Positions 46,201 to 60,048 of a stretch of 64,000 nucleotides of DNA are shown here, in pieces. The notes beneath the pieces were generated by a model that saw only the letters and a program-made list of their open reading frames with translations, was not told where the DNA came from and did not search any database. Positions within the stretch are counted from its first letter, which is position 1. Every line of letters begins with the position of its first letter. Origin of the DNA: Embiotoca jacksoni (Eukaryota > Chordata > Actinopteri > Embiotocidae). The stretch spans positions 6,576,156 through 6,640,155 of the forward strand of contig JAKOON010000018.1 in assembly GCA_022577435.1 (NCBI GenBank), given 5' to 3'. A program made the translations under genes and the position numbers.

Positions 46201-47394
46201 ATGCTTGCTGCCATGCTGCGCCAGAGTAGTGGCGGAGGATCAGGAGGTGGTGGTAGTGGCGGCGGCGGTGGAACCAAACTCCCTCTGGGTATCTCCCGAC
46301 TCTCCAGCTCCAGCTTGGGTTCAGCAGGGCCTACAATAAGCTCCAAGAGTGGTTCTGTGACCCCGGACAACACAGACGTGCCCACCTCAGACCCACACTA
46401 CATCATGCAGCTGGTCAGCGACGTGCGCAAGTTTGCTGATGTGCTTCTGCAACTCAAGGAAGTGTTCAACTCCAAAGGTATGTTGGAAGAAAGTTGTGTT
46501 TTTTTTTTTTTTTATAGCTGTGGACGCAAATTGACAGACACCCCACACTCTTCTAACACACTCAACAACAGTCTACTGATGTACAGCGTAGTTCTCTCAC
46601 ACTAACAGATTCACCTGTTCAAAGCTGTGTCTGCTGCTGTTTGTCAAAGTGTCTTTGGCGGTAAACTGTAAATGATTTGTTTCCACACGGTTGACCATTG
46701 TAGATCCGGGCTTTTCAGTAAGTTACACATGCGACTGCTTGCCTATTTTAGGTAATAGGATCTTGTATCCCTGTCCCTATCCCCTGAACTTTGTTTGGCT
46801 TGTGCACACAAGACACACACTCCCTCTTCAAACCAGAGCTTGTAGCAGCGTAGGAGAGCAACAGGAACGCTGAATCGTGCCGGTAAAGCGAAAAGGGATT
46901 TATAACGGAATGTAGCTGCCAATCCAGTCTTGTGTACACAGTCCGAGGCCTGTGTACCTGCTCTGTCGCCGGGCGGCCTTGGTAGCGCGGTCAGTCAACC
47001 GGCCTTATCTCACTTTTTACTTTGCTTCCTATCGTCCCTGGAATAATGTGCATTAATTAATCTCTCATACAAACACACAGGGAGCTTTGAGCAAAGAGAA
47101 CGTGAAACGACAGAAACAGGAACTTTTTGACGGCCAAATATTTTAGATGGAATAAACCACTCGCAAAACTGATAATCAATAAGGCTTCCTTTTGATTGAT
47201 GAAAGTGTGAGGGAGGTAAAGATTGGGTTGCTGCGGTCCGTGTGTATTTGTGTGGGTGGTTGTGACACTCCTGCTTTGGTATGTTTGGCGTTGGCTTTTG
47301 GATCAGACCCAGATTTGTTCATTCCCAGCCCTGGTGAGGAATATGGAAACAAGATAAGGGTCAAGGTGCTTGTGATGGTGGTGGTGCTAGCCCC

Positions 47395-47446
<52 letters not shown>

Positions 47447-50400
47447 ACACACACACACACACACACCTCCCCCATCAGCACTGCCATGACGCCTCACCCT
47501 TAGAAAAAGGAATCCCAGTTTTTTTGTCTTTCTTTTTTGTCTGGAGAGGTCAGTAGAGGTGCTTGACCTGGCTGGGGCGACATTACAGAGAGCAGCTTGA
47601 GAGACTTTTCAGTGACCTGTCAGCATGCTGTAGATCAAAGCAGTAAATCATCGTGTGCATGAGACTGATGTCTGCAGCTTCAGAAATCTGGCCTGTTTGA
47701 TAGCTTATTAAAAATGATCTACAGACATCATGCGAGCACAGGGTGTTGCTATGTAAGAAGGTTGCATTACTGTCATCCTCGTCATTTTGGCTTTTGCTGC
47801 TTGTCATTAAGGAAGCGGTTTCTTATCTGTGCTCTTTCCCGCTTTTAATTTCAATCGGCTGCAGATAGAGCTGACTTTAAACCCTCAAATCTTAAACATA
47901 ACTCGGTCAACTTTGCTGCTAATGTAACTGCAGGTCTACGAAGCACAGGCTCCTTCATGCCAGTGCGTGATTGTAAAGTAGAGAATTCCCATTGGACGGC
48001 TTATTTTGGATAAGTACAGGAAGGGCTCGATTTGGGGAAAATAGGGCAGATTACGGTGCAGAAAACAGATCTGTTGCTGTTTTGGAAAATGTCACAGACT
48101 ATTGTTGCCTTAGATTTAGTTAAAACCTCAGATTTTTACATTGTGACCCCCATTGCAGCACAGAGCAGGTTTCAGATCTGTCTTATTCCACTTTTCATGC
48201 AAGCCTAATTACAAGAGAGGTCATCAAATTTGGTCACAAGGACTGAAATCTGAAAATCAGCTTTTATTTTCTCTGATATCTCAGTGTTTCGTACTTGCCG
48301 TGTCATTGTTAAACGTTTATCACCCTGGGCTTTAGGAGAGCGGCAACAGCTTGTTAGCTTGTTGGGAGTTGCTGACTTGTGCTTCGATTGGATGTGATTT
48401 AAATCCTCCCCCCTCTAATTTATGGCCATATTGTCTCTGCGGCGCTTCACAATAGTTCAAACCTCTCATTACCCATTGCCACTCACTGAAACCGAAAGGT
48501 TTTTTTTTTTTAAGAGCCAATAGTTACGAGCAATAGTCAACTTAGAGCCCTGCATCTCTCGCAACACTGCCTTCATTCACAGTCAATGATGTGAGTCTGA
48601 CAGCCATTGTCCCAGGAGGCATCTCCAGACGAGCATGCTCCTGCTAACCGGCAGCTTTTTTGTAGAAATGATTCTTTCCCAAGTCAAGAATAGCTGCTGG
48701 GCTGCAGGATTGATCCCTCGGGGGCTTCCCTCAAGCCCATGTTATTTTTCTAGTGACGCACATCAACCTAAAATGGTAATTATTACACAGTGTCTCTTCA
48801 GTTGCAGTCAGTGACGCATGACTGGGCTTTGTTTTTTACTGGTGCCTGAGAAGGAACTGTTTACATGCCTGTGTTGCTGTCAGCTCAATGTTGAGGACAT
48901 GTGTGACAGATTTTTTTTTATTTTAAGGTTGCGACCTTGTCCACTGGCCACTTGTGAAGGACATGTCAGTAATTGGAGGGGATTATTATTTTGAAGGTTG
49001 CTCTTAAGAGGGGTCAGTGAGGACGTTCTGGAGACCAGATGAGCCGTGGAGGTGGTCTGCGTGGCCTTTGTGTTTGACGGTGAATGGGGGCCTCTGAGGC
49101 TCTCCATCATAAGATTAGCGCAGCAAACATTTGGCCCGAGCATGTCTTCATTCAAACAAACAGCCGACTCCACGCTGTTTTTGAAGTGTCTGTGTTTTTC
49201 AGGATGTCTCGTCGTCTATTTTTAGGATTGAGGGTGTTGTTGTGGCTGCCTATCTTAATGGCGCAGGTGTGTCATCAGTGTTTTAATGCTGACTCTTGCC
49301 ACGCAGAACGATGGCCCCATTACATGCGTCAGCTGCTGAAGAATGAAAACTGTAACAGTAAGCAATTCACTTGGTAAAGCTGAGATGACAAGGGTGGCAC
49401 AGGAAGAAACAGTCACGTGTACAATGAACAATTATCTCAATCTTCTTGTTGCTGGCTTTTCAATTTAATAAGTTAATGTTGCCTCCTTTTGAGCAGCCTG
49501 CCTGGTCATGCTTCAGTTCCCTGTTCGCACGTTGGTCAAAGGTGTAGTCCTATTTTTGAAGTACGGTAGTGCACCTGTGAATTGTGCACACAAGGGGGTG
49601 CATAGTTACGGTGTTGCTGTTCCAAAAGTTGTGTAGCCACCGTTCCTACAGGGGCAGGTTTATATTTAGTCAATATGTATATTTCCATCACTTTAATTTA
49701 AGATAATCCAGGTTTTCTTTACAGTTGTTCTGGATTACTCAAATGTTATTGTCTGATTTCAGTCGTAACATGTTCATCCAAATGTTTCAAAATAAAGGCC
49801 TTAAGGGCTTTTAATTTGAAGCGTATACAGGAAGTGTTGGGTTTATATTAAAGCAGTAATTTTCACAGGGCAAACGGTAGCGGATCAAAACGAGGCTTCA
49901 AGTTGACATTGTGAATCAATCAATGCACTCCAAATGCCTGTATGATAACTTTGACCACTCCATTTGTTTTTATTGAGTCTCTTGTGTTACATATGCGTAG
50001 AGATGATTGGATCTTCAAGCACTTAAAAAAAAATCTAAATAAATTTCAACCTGATAAAGAGAAATGTGAATTTATTCTTCTTACATTTATTATATTATTC
50101 CAGTGCCCATTGGCAGCACTACATCTATGAACTTCTTTTGCCAGGCTGTGTTTTTCTGTTATGTGCTTTTGCAGTGATATACAGTATTGTCTCCACTATG
50201 AATCTACAGTGCCACGTACAACATCTGAAAATTAATAGTGAAATATGCATCGACAGCACCACTTGCTTCATTTCCCCGCCACATCTCCTACTTCCCTCGT
50301 CCTACATACACCTTAAATTCCTACAGAATAAACCACCCAGTTGTTGCTTTGCAGACCGATGAAACATGACAAAGTGTAACTGGGGCAGTCACAGTCATGA

Positions 50401-53400
50401 CAATTAGTTGCCATACAAATAATGACTCCAATTACCTCTCTCCAAATATTTTCCTACCTTTACAACACTTGGGTGCAGCATTTTTCGCAGCCTCTCGGGC
50501 ACTGTAGCTTCACTATAAGCTTTGTTTTACCAGTGTTTGGTGATTATAATTTTTATAGCAGACAGTGCATTTTTAAATAATTATTTTGATGATAATAGTC
50601 CAAAATGATGTGAAAATACATAGTTTTTAGTCCAATAACTGCAAACCAACTACCACGGCACCTAAGCCCTCCAGAAACCAGGAAACACCCTGTGATTAAC
50701 AATTTATCCTTTTCTCTTCATTTAACTTTAACCTCCAGCTTTTTGCTACAAATCACTGCCTCCAAGTTATTTGACCCTATTTCATCTGGCTTAAAACCAA
50801 AATGTTCCCACAAAAGTGGTGTAATGTTTTGCTTTGCAACTAAATCCATGATGTTTATTTTGATAGATGCTCATTGTTATACAGATATGAGAGGTTGGGC
50901 ACCTTCGCATAAACGACCGACAGCGCTAATTCTTCTCTCAGGCCATTAAACCTTCGCAGACGAAGGTGGCAAAATGAAATGACATCATCAAAAGAGCAAC
51001 AGTCACACCTTAAATGGAGGAAAATTATGTTGGAATCTGATGTTTCTATTTATTTCATCCAGCTGTTTTTAGACAACAAATGAACAAAATAATTTTATCG
51101 ATAATGCGAAATAATTGCGATCAGTTCAAAGCCAAGTATTTTACCATCCTCTACTTGAGTGAAATCAAATTTTGAAAAGGTCGAGCTGTCTGAGCCTGGG
51201 ACCTCACCAGCTCTCTGACTCAGATATTGCGCAGTCCACCTCATTCGTTCTAGGAAGGATTGCGTATGCATAAAAATGAGCTTTTTAACAGCTCCCTCAC
51301 TATGAGTCACAGGTGTAATATGTCAGTGTTAAAGAATGACTCGTATACCAGCTGTCTTTCAGTTAGCTGTGTGTTTTGCTTTGAGTCGGAAGCACTGAGT
51401 TATAAGTGTCCTCAGTTAATTGTTGGGTTTTTTAGAGGCTCTTTTCTTTCAGTGAATGTGTGAGTCACCATTTTAATGATTAACAGGTGGCTACTAAAAA
51501 TGTCCTGCAGGTGTTGTGTAATGGGCAGTGTTACTGTCATGCACCTGAACATTAGCTTTCCATCTATCTTTCTCTTTAAAAGAAAAAAAAATTGGTACCA
51601 CTGGTGTATTAATGTTAAATGTAACTTCGCTGAGTTGAATTCTGGCTTTGTTTTTGTCTTTTACCTTTCAGATGAATTATGTTGCTAAGTTGTGGAAAAA
51701 TAAGTTTTTTTGTTTTTGTTTTTTTTTTCCTCTTTTTGAAAGCGAGCTGAGTATTCTGCCTTGATGCAAAAGCTACGTGGGAAAGTAATTCTGGTCTGGG
51801 TCCTCAGAGAAAGCCTTCATGCTATCTTAGTAATTTGTATTCTAATTCACCCCTTGTGAAATACCAGCCTAAAATTAGCCCTACTTGGGCTTTTCACAAA
51901 CCATTCCAGACTTTTCTTGATGGCTGCAGCTCTGCTCTGTTTAGACAGTCTATCCCACTGGGTCTGGGATCCACTGTAAAGCATTGCATTGCTTCTTCTT
52001 GCCTCCAAATAGTTCCTTTTAAGGTTCTTATACGGTGCCCATGTTTAGCGTCGTTGTAAATTATCCTGAGCACAGGACTCCAAGGCTTCATTGTCTCTGT
52101 AAATATCTTGTTACATTCAAGGTTTGGAAGTCTGGGAGCGAATTTAATTTTCCAAAGATCTCGATTTAATCATCTTGTGGAGTAATTCCGCTAATTAAGC
52201 TGCCTAATAGGATTTATTACATTAGCTTAATTGTTCTGGGTGATCCTTGGTTAAAAGCACAGCTATTGTCTTAGCATTAGTTGATTTGCAGGGGTTAAGT
52301 CTTTGGGTGGTTAACCCCCCAGGATTAAAGTGCACAGTATTGTGACATATGGCAGGTCCATTTATCCCCTCTGCCCGAGGAAACAAAACATTAAATGACG
52401 CACACCATCAGCTGAAAATCTATCTTTCGGCTGTGCGCAGTATGTTCATGATGGCACGCCAAATACAGGTGGCAAAACCATGCTGACTTGTCAAGTTTAA
52501 TAGCCCAACTCAACTTGAAGATTTGTGTTTTCAAGTCGGAACCCAAGGGAGCTCCCTCTGTCTGTGTGTATTGTGTATTGTGTATTGTGTATTGTGTGTG
52601 TGTGTCTCCCTCCTTCCTTCTGGAGAAATTTATGGTTATGGGCAGCTTTGTTGCAGGAGGCTGTTGATGACGCCATTACACACTAAAATAAAGCTCCAGG
52701 ATTCCCACACTGGACACAAGAGGCTGAGGGTTGAGGGCTGAGGGCTCTGATGAGAAGCTGAATTAGAGAAACTCGGCACACAAAGCTTCTGTGTGTCTAT
52801 ACAGTTGATGTTTTTTTGTCCAATAGTGTACAAATTGATACTGAAGATGACTGGGTCTTGTACAAACAAAGAATTGTTGTACATTTTTTGTCTCCATCTC
52901 TTGTTGTAGTTCCCTGGGTAGCAGGAGCTATTTTCAGCATAATTGGCCTTGTTTTCCTGCCAGTGCCAACCTTGGGGCGTGCTCGCATGTGACTGGGTCA
53001 GCCCCATGCTGGGTACAACTCACAACTTGTTAAAGGCCGATGGAGCTGGTGGGAGCGAGATGGATAACCAGCCATTGTCTTTCTCCACAACATTCGGTAA
53101 TTTTAGGAACCCAGTTGCCGTGTTGAGTAAAAGGAACAGAGACCCTTTATGATATAGTCATAAACAGACTAAGCCTGAAGCATAACCAGGACCAACTGAC
53201 GTCTGTCCTGTCAAGTAAGACTCAAATTTGATCCCATTGGGGTGTAGATAGGGCAATGGAGGGAAGTGGACCTGTTGATTGAACTTGCCAGAGCAAACAG
53301 CACCCAAGCAACAATACCCGTATAAGCCTCTGATCCAGCATCTCCAAATGGATAATGGTGCCCTCAAATAGTGTCTTTACCTCTAATCGGACAGAAAGCT

Positions 53401-56400
53401 GCATATTTCATAAGTAACATAACAATGTATAGTACTTTTGACAAGTCTGGCAGGTGAAGATCACCATCGGCTCTTCACCCCTGAATACCTTCACTCCCAT
53501 GAAAGATCTGTGTCTGCTCAAGCTGTTAATTGTAGCCACGGTAAGAACACAACAGTGGTTTTCCTGAAACTCTTCAGATGTTCTTCTTCTTTATATTCTT
53601 GAAATGCTAGGTATGTTCCAGTTCCAGTTGGACGCACACAAAACATCCCCCTGAAGTCAACACTTTGTGATGCCCAGAGTTCACAGAAACTTGGATTCAC
53701 AAATGTTTTTTTCAAATTGACTGAAATGTACTATTTCAGTCAATTAAACGCCTTGACAGTTATGAAAGTAACTGTGTTTTGAAGGCCTTTTTAAGCTTTT
53801 TAGTGCACAAAGCCCGTTCTCGCAGGGATTAGGATGGGAGCAAAGCTAAACAGTATCCTCTTGTTCTCAACGCTGTGTTTGGCCCTCAAACTCAGCCCCC
53901 TCACCTCCCGATTCTGCCCCTTGACAGGTGTACTAAAGGGGCCCATCTCTGCGCTTGTTGGACGGGTCTCCCAACTCCCTGGCCTGCTGATTTTCTTTTT
54001 GCCTACATTACACAGTCTCTTCAGCCTAGTGCCTGAGCAGTTTGGCTGCCAGCTAGAGGTTGCACGGTGGGGGGATTTGGAGTTTCTCTTTAAAGAAAGC
54101 ATCGTTGGAATGCCAACCTTCAGAGCTTTGCATCAACAGTGGGCGGCGGCGGCGGCGGTGATGTGGGGGGGATATGTAGAGAAAGGTTGCCTGTCTTTCC
54201 TCACTGTGACAGACAGCTCCAAAGAGAAATGAAAGAGGGGGAAAAACTAATTCTTCACTCCACCCTGGGTATCTCATTTATATGCGAAGGACTACAGAGA
54301 GAAATATTTGAGGATAAATATGTCTGTTGATTAGAAAGAGATCTTGGAACATTTCACCCTCATCAGTTGTTATTGGATTTTTACTCGTGAAGTTTTCAGT
54401 GTGTGGTTTAATCTTGTGCACCTCTTTGTTTCCTTAATGGCAGGCAATTTTGCCATAATTATTCATAATTTTTCATTTGCTTTGCCTTAGCTGACCGCTA
54501 ACAAGCCTGACAGTAGCCAGCAGAACGGGAACAAAAAAAAGCCCCCCACTTAGGTGGAAGGTGCTGTGTGTCTACCCGAGGGGTCTTTTTCTTAAACGCC
54601 AGCTCTTTGTGCATGCAGTCATGGGAAAAATGGCTTCAAAGGTAAAGCAACAGGGAATGCCTCGGTATGAGTATAGAAGTCTGTGAAGGCAAAGTTCCCC
54701 TGCCTTTTACCAGCTGCTTGTAATCTGCTAATCCGCAGAGTGGACCGCCGGTGGTCCGTCGACGGAGGTGGAACAGGGCCGCTGACCGTAGGAAGTATGT
54801 CAGGGAGGGGGATATCAAGGGATGTACGGGCCACCCATTGCAGTGACCCTGCAAAGTGCTAAAGGTTAAGTGGACCTATTTCGCGAGGCTGCCTTTCAGT
54901 TGTGCAAATAGTTCAAATTTGGCTTGAAACCATTGGGGTCATTTTTAGCGGTGAGGTGTCATGCTGGTGAGAAGGAAATGTTAAAAGAATGTGGCATTTC
55001 ACCCTGACCAATTAAAGAAGAATCCATTTGAACAAAACAAAGGTTATTGAGTCACACAGTGATTGATTATTAGACCCACATTTGTTTTTTTGTCTTTTAA
55101 AGAAGGGCCCAAGTCTCAGAGGAGCCTCTTGAAACCTAACCTTACCATAGCTTCCGATGAATGCACAACTTTCTTTGAAACAGCAGCCAATGCAGGGTAG
55201 TACTTGGTTATTTAGGGGGTGAGTGGAAGGAATGTCCAGCCGTGGTCTGTCTCAATAGGACACATGGAGAGGTTTTGATTGACATTAGTCATGGCTTGCC
55301 TGTCCAACATACTATTTAGTCCCCTCTGCCATGAGCTGTCCCCATCTGATCGGACCTCTGCAGACCCGGTTGTGACATGTTTAGTGATTTCACACTTGTT
55401 TTGTGGCGATAAGCGACCCTCCGTTCTCTCAAATGTTTTGAAGCATAAATAATACATTGCTCCCATGATTTGCAATGCATGACTGAGCATAGCTAGGGTC
55501 GCAACGAAAGGAATGTTGCAAAGTCATATTGTGTCAGGCCTAAGTGGAAGTTTTGTGTTTCAAAGAGTCAAGCCATTGATGCGAGGATCCAGAAGTGAGA
55601 GTTACCATATGATGCACATGCAGGGAAAAGCATCAGCATGTTTTACAACATTGATGGTGTTGCACAACAAAAATAATCCCTTTTACCATACGGTAGTCCA
55701 TTCATTGTGGGGAAATGTTAAGTATGGACAACTCTTTCAGTTGAAATGAGTCTAGGACAGTCGGACTCTCCTCTAATCTCTGGATTTACATTCTTTCCTT
55801 ATATCTCCGTTTTCTTTGAGAATCTAACTGTTAAACTAACCCGTGGTATAACAACTTGCTGTGCACATTTAAAGATGAAACACAGACAAGTGTAGCTTCA
55901 CTTTGTTATGGAAAGTCTTGGTCTAACCAAGCAGATGTTGAATGTTGGTATAAACCTGCCGTTGTTCCTTTTCCACTGTCTGTTAACTGTTGTTAACTGG
56001 TGCAGCCGGACCATTCTCCAGCACTGGGACGACACGGTGGCAGACACCGTGATAGATCTGGCTGTGCAAGACTAAGAGCGTGCATTCCAGATGTGGCTCT
56101 CCATGACACCACCAGATTTGTCCTGCATAACGTTTACGTTTTGCATATTACAAGTCAGAAATCGGAACAAGCTCTTGCCAAAGGATGTGCCAAGAACATG
56201 CTTTGGATGACACTCGTACCAACTTTATTCTACTGTCTTCAAACAGGATGATAAAGAAATAACCAAGCTTGACCATTGCATCAGTCCAGCAGGTTAACCG
56301 TAGACCTGTGTAGTGCCTTGTACTTTGATAAGGTAAAAATAAAATCATTCCTCATCAACGTGGGAGAACCTCACAAGATAATAATGAATTCCCAAATATT

Positions 56401-59398
56401 CCAGATAGATCATGTTGCTGTAGCGGGGTTTCATGCTCGCCGATATTGCCTTCTTGTGTACTGTGTAGATTAAATCAGTGCTTCTTTCTGTACCAGATTC
56501 TCAGGACTAAATGTTATCAACTGGGGGTCTATGGCCTTCATTTTTATTTGTCAGTCCACGACATGAAGATTTCAAAAGAGTATGTTCTCCAGAGGAACAT
56601 CACAATGTTTTGGTGTTGAGGTGTCATCTCAGTGGTGAATGATCCGACAATGTTTTCATTATGGATCCCCCTCCACCCCTCGCTCCTGCGACTCCCGTCC
56701 CCGCTCCCAAACAAGAGGCTGGAATGTTGGGTTTCCATGACGCTAATGAAGTAAAAACCTGGCAATGTGTTGCTGGCAGCCTCTGAGCAGCTCCTGATCC
56801 GCGGCCTCCTTCTCATCAGGATCAGACTCTGATCCCCCTGTAGCCTTCATTCACCAGGGCTTATTATGCCCAGGAATGTCTCTCACTCTCTCCTTCTCTC
56901 ATAACCCCCACTGAAGCGGGGATGTGGGGTGCAGGGGTAAATTTGGGACAAATCCCAAGTGAGAGTACTACCTCCAATAACACGCAACCCCCTTCCTCTT
57001 TTTTTCTGACTCCCACACCCACCAGAACTCCTCCCCTGTTACTCCCTACAATCCTTCCGCAGCTAACCATCACACTCGGACAAAGACACGCACACACCAA
57101 CTCCAATCCTTCTTTCCCGTGAAAAGTGAAAAGCCGTCGTTGTGATTTATTGTTCCATAAATGCTTCATGTGGCAGGCCCATGAGGCGACCAGTCCCACT
57201 GTTTGCTATTGGCCCCAGGGACAATAGTGAGTTTTCGGCACTCAAACAAGTCCTCGCTCAAAACTCTGCAGACTTCCCTGGGGAAAAACAGAGAGATCTT
57301 CCCAGCAGCTTGTTTGTTTTTTTAGTCCGTTTTCAGATGGCCTTGAACTAACATTTGCAAATTGAAACATCTTCTGTCTCTGAAACTTTCTCCGCAGAAG
57401 TTTCCCCTCCAAACATTTCCCGTCTTAAAAATGACAATACCTTTGCTAAAACAAAAGCCACTGGTCAGATGCTCCTTTAACAGGCCCTCCCTGGTGGGAA
57501 CGAGTCTGCCTCTCTTTGTGTCTCGCCCAGAGTGGCAGTTGAGGGGTTAAATAATCAGTCTCTGTACATTATCCCGTGTCCTGCTGGGCTGGTGGATGCA
57601 ACCATAATGTCTTGCTAATTAGCCTCCATTTAGGATTTTCCAATAGGCCACACAACCGCCATTGACGACTGAAGCCCATGGAGCTTTGCAAAGGAAGACC
57701 CTCTGTCTCGTGGGCATTCATAGTTTAGGCTTGTCCTTAATAAACCCCGAGCTTGCCCAAGCTTGATGCCTCTAGGACTTGGGATTCAGTTACTCGGCTG
57801 ATGAATAGGGTACATTGCCTGTGTGGGGATGATTTAGGCCATTGTGTGTATGTTGTCATTCAAAGGATAATGTCCATAAATGGGATCTAAACTGACCAGG
57901 GCCAATTAAGGGCTTAAGGGTGGAAGCGGCTCATTGTAAACTTTGACCCTTATCAAATCATTGTTGGTTGGGGTCCCCATATAAGGCTGGGAGAGATAAT
58001 GTCTCTGGGAGGATGGGGGTCTGTAAACAAGAAAGGGCCAAAATAAAAACACATCCTTCAGGAAAACCATTTTACATTTTACTAGTTGGTAGTTTATCTA
58101 ATATTGTTTTATTTTATTTTTTGATAAATATGTACATAAATTATGTATTTCTATTATTTTACATTAGTTAATGTGGTGCCAGTGGAAATGTGTACCATTC
58201 AATGGTCTGAGATCGGGACTGAATACAAGAGTACATGTCGTACCACTACAAAATAACGTTTTTACTGTTTTGTCACTTTTCAAATGACAAAACAGTCCAG
58301 TCTACCAACAGTGGAGATGACCCTGTCTGTACACCCGTGTGCTTTGATTGTACAGAAGCACTGAGTCTCAGTTTGATGTGCAGTCGTGCCAGGAGCACAC
58401 CGCTGGCTCTTTTCCTGCCTCGTGGGGAGTTTGGGCAGCTGTAACAAAAAGACAAGAGGCTTACGTCATCAGAAAAAAAGCACCAGGTCCTCGGCACTTG
58501 AAGGAACCCTGCATGGCATCTGATGAAGATGGATGAAGATGGTTGTTATGGGGAAAGATAGGACTCTCCAGGTCCTGTGGAGAGGCTTTTTGGCAACCTG
58601 GAAGCAGCAGGGCATGTTGGCATGGAGCAGCTCATTTGGACCAGTCTGGGATTGCTGCTTGTCTTATGTACTTATGTAATTATTGTCTCACTGCTCTTAG
58701 CCACCACTACGTTTCAATGAATACTTTACATTTAACATCACTCTCTTCAGTGTCTTCAATGGGACATACTCAATAAAGCCATTCTCAGATATACATAATA
58801 TATTCCTTTTTCAATTTATTTTATTTTATTATTGTGATGGCTTTTAATTGATTTTAATCCAAATGGATGTCTATGGGCGGATTTTAACGTGCTTCCGTGA
58901 TAACCACATGTCACTTGTTAAGCTGAGTTGACAGTTTAGATGGTTTGGGATGCCACAAGGCACGTGAGTGAGTGTATGAATGACAATGTATGCAAATGAG
59001 GCTGCATTAGGATAATATAAAAAAAAAAAAGTCGGATGCATGCATTAAATTCCCTGTATGTGAATCAAAATATATATAATACAATACAATATATATATAA
59101 AAAAAACCTAAAGCAAAAACTTACTGATGTACAATTTAACTTGAAACGGTTGATAAACAATTTTTTCTCAGCTTCTCAAGACACACACACCTGTCTGTCA
59201 CAGTTGATAATGATAAGTGACGCACGGTGATTGCGTCATTTAACTCGAGCTGCTTTTTTTTAAAAGTCGAAACGGAAAAGAATGCAGAATAAGAAAGTCG
59301 TTCAGTGGACCAGTTTACTCTGCATGTTACGACAAAACCTCAATATTGAATCTTGAATCTTTTCGCAACAGGTTGCACAATTTACTATGGATTTTAAG

Positions 59399-59466
<68 letters not shown>

Positions 59467-60000
59467 CCTCTTGACCACTTTACAATGTTATTTCAAAGCG
59501 TTACTGTGCCCTACACAGTCAACCACGGTTTATGTGTATGCTCAGTGGTCCATTGTTCTGATTGGCTGCAATAAACTTGTCAATAAATCAGCGGTATATA
59601 TTTACATTTTTGCACCTTGTGACTGCTGTGTCTCACTGCCAGAGTTTTATCGGGGATATGAACTGTGTCTTTCTTGAATCATAAATGGAGAACACAACAG
59701 TGAGTTTTGCGCATCATATTTTACCTGACCTGTTGGTCGGTGTGAACTCGTCACATACTGGTCACTTGGCTGGATTTCCGGGTCAGGCCTCAGCTAGCAT
59801 TGTCACGGTGGCCACACAAAGAGCCCACATTATTAGCCCCACTGGCGGCACTATTTGTCCCACACCGAAAAAGAGGGCTAACGAATAAAAGAAAAAATGG
59901 GAGACAGCTAAAGTCTTTCTGATCCCCCTTTCCATGAAGGGTAATCCGGGGGTGATCGTCAGCACAAAATGTGGCTTTGACCGCATGTGTCCATTCTGTA

Positions 60001-60048
<48 letters not shown>

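Noticed and set aside
45944..46339. 131-codon + strand frame overlapping the arhgap29 first coding exon
   Set aside because: It spans the intron and acceptor in a different frame from the ARHGAP29-like reading.
53834..54232. 132-codon + strand frame in the arhgap29 intron
   Set aside because: No family resemblance, no convincing splice sites, and an antisense frame of similar length exists.
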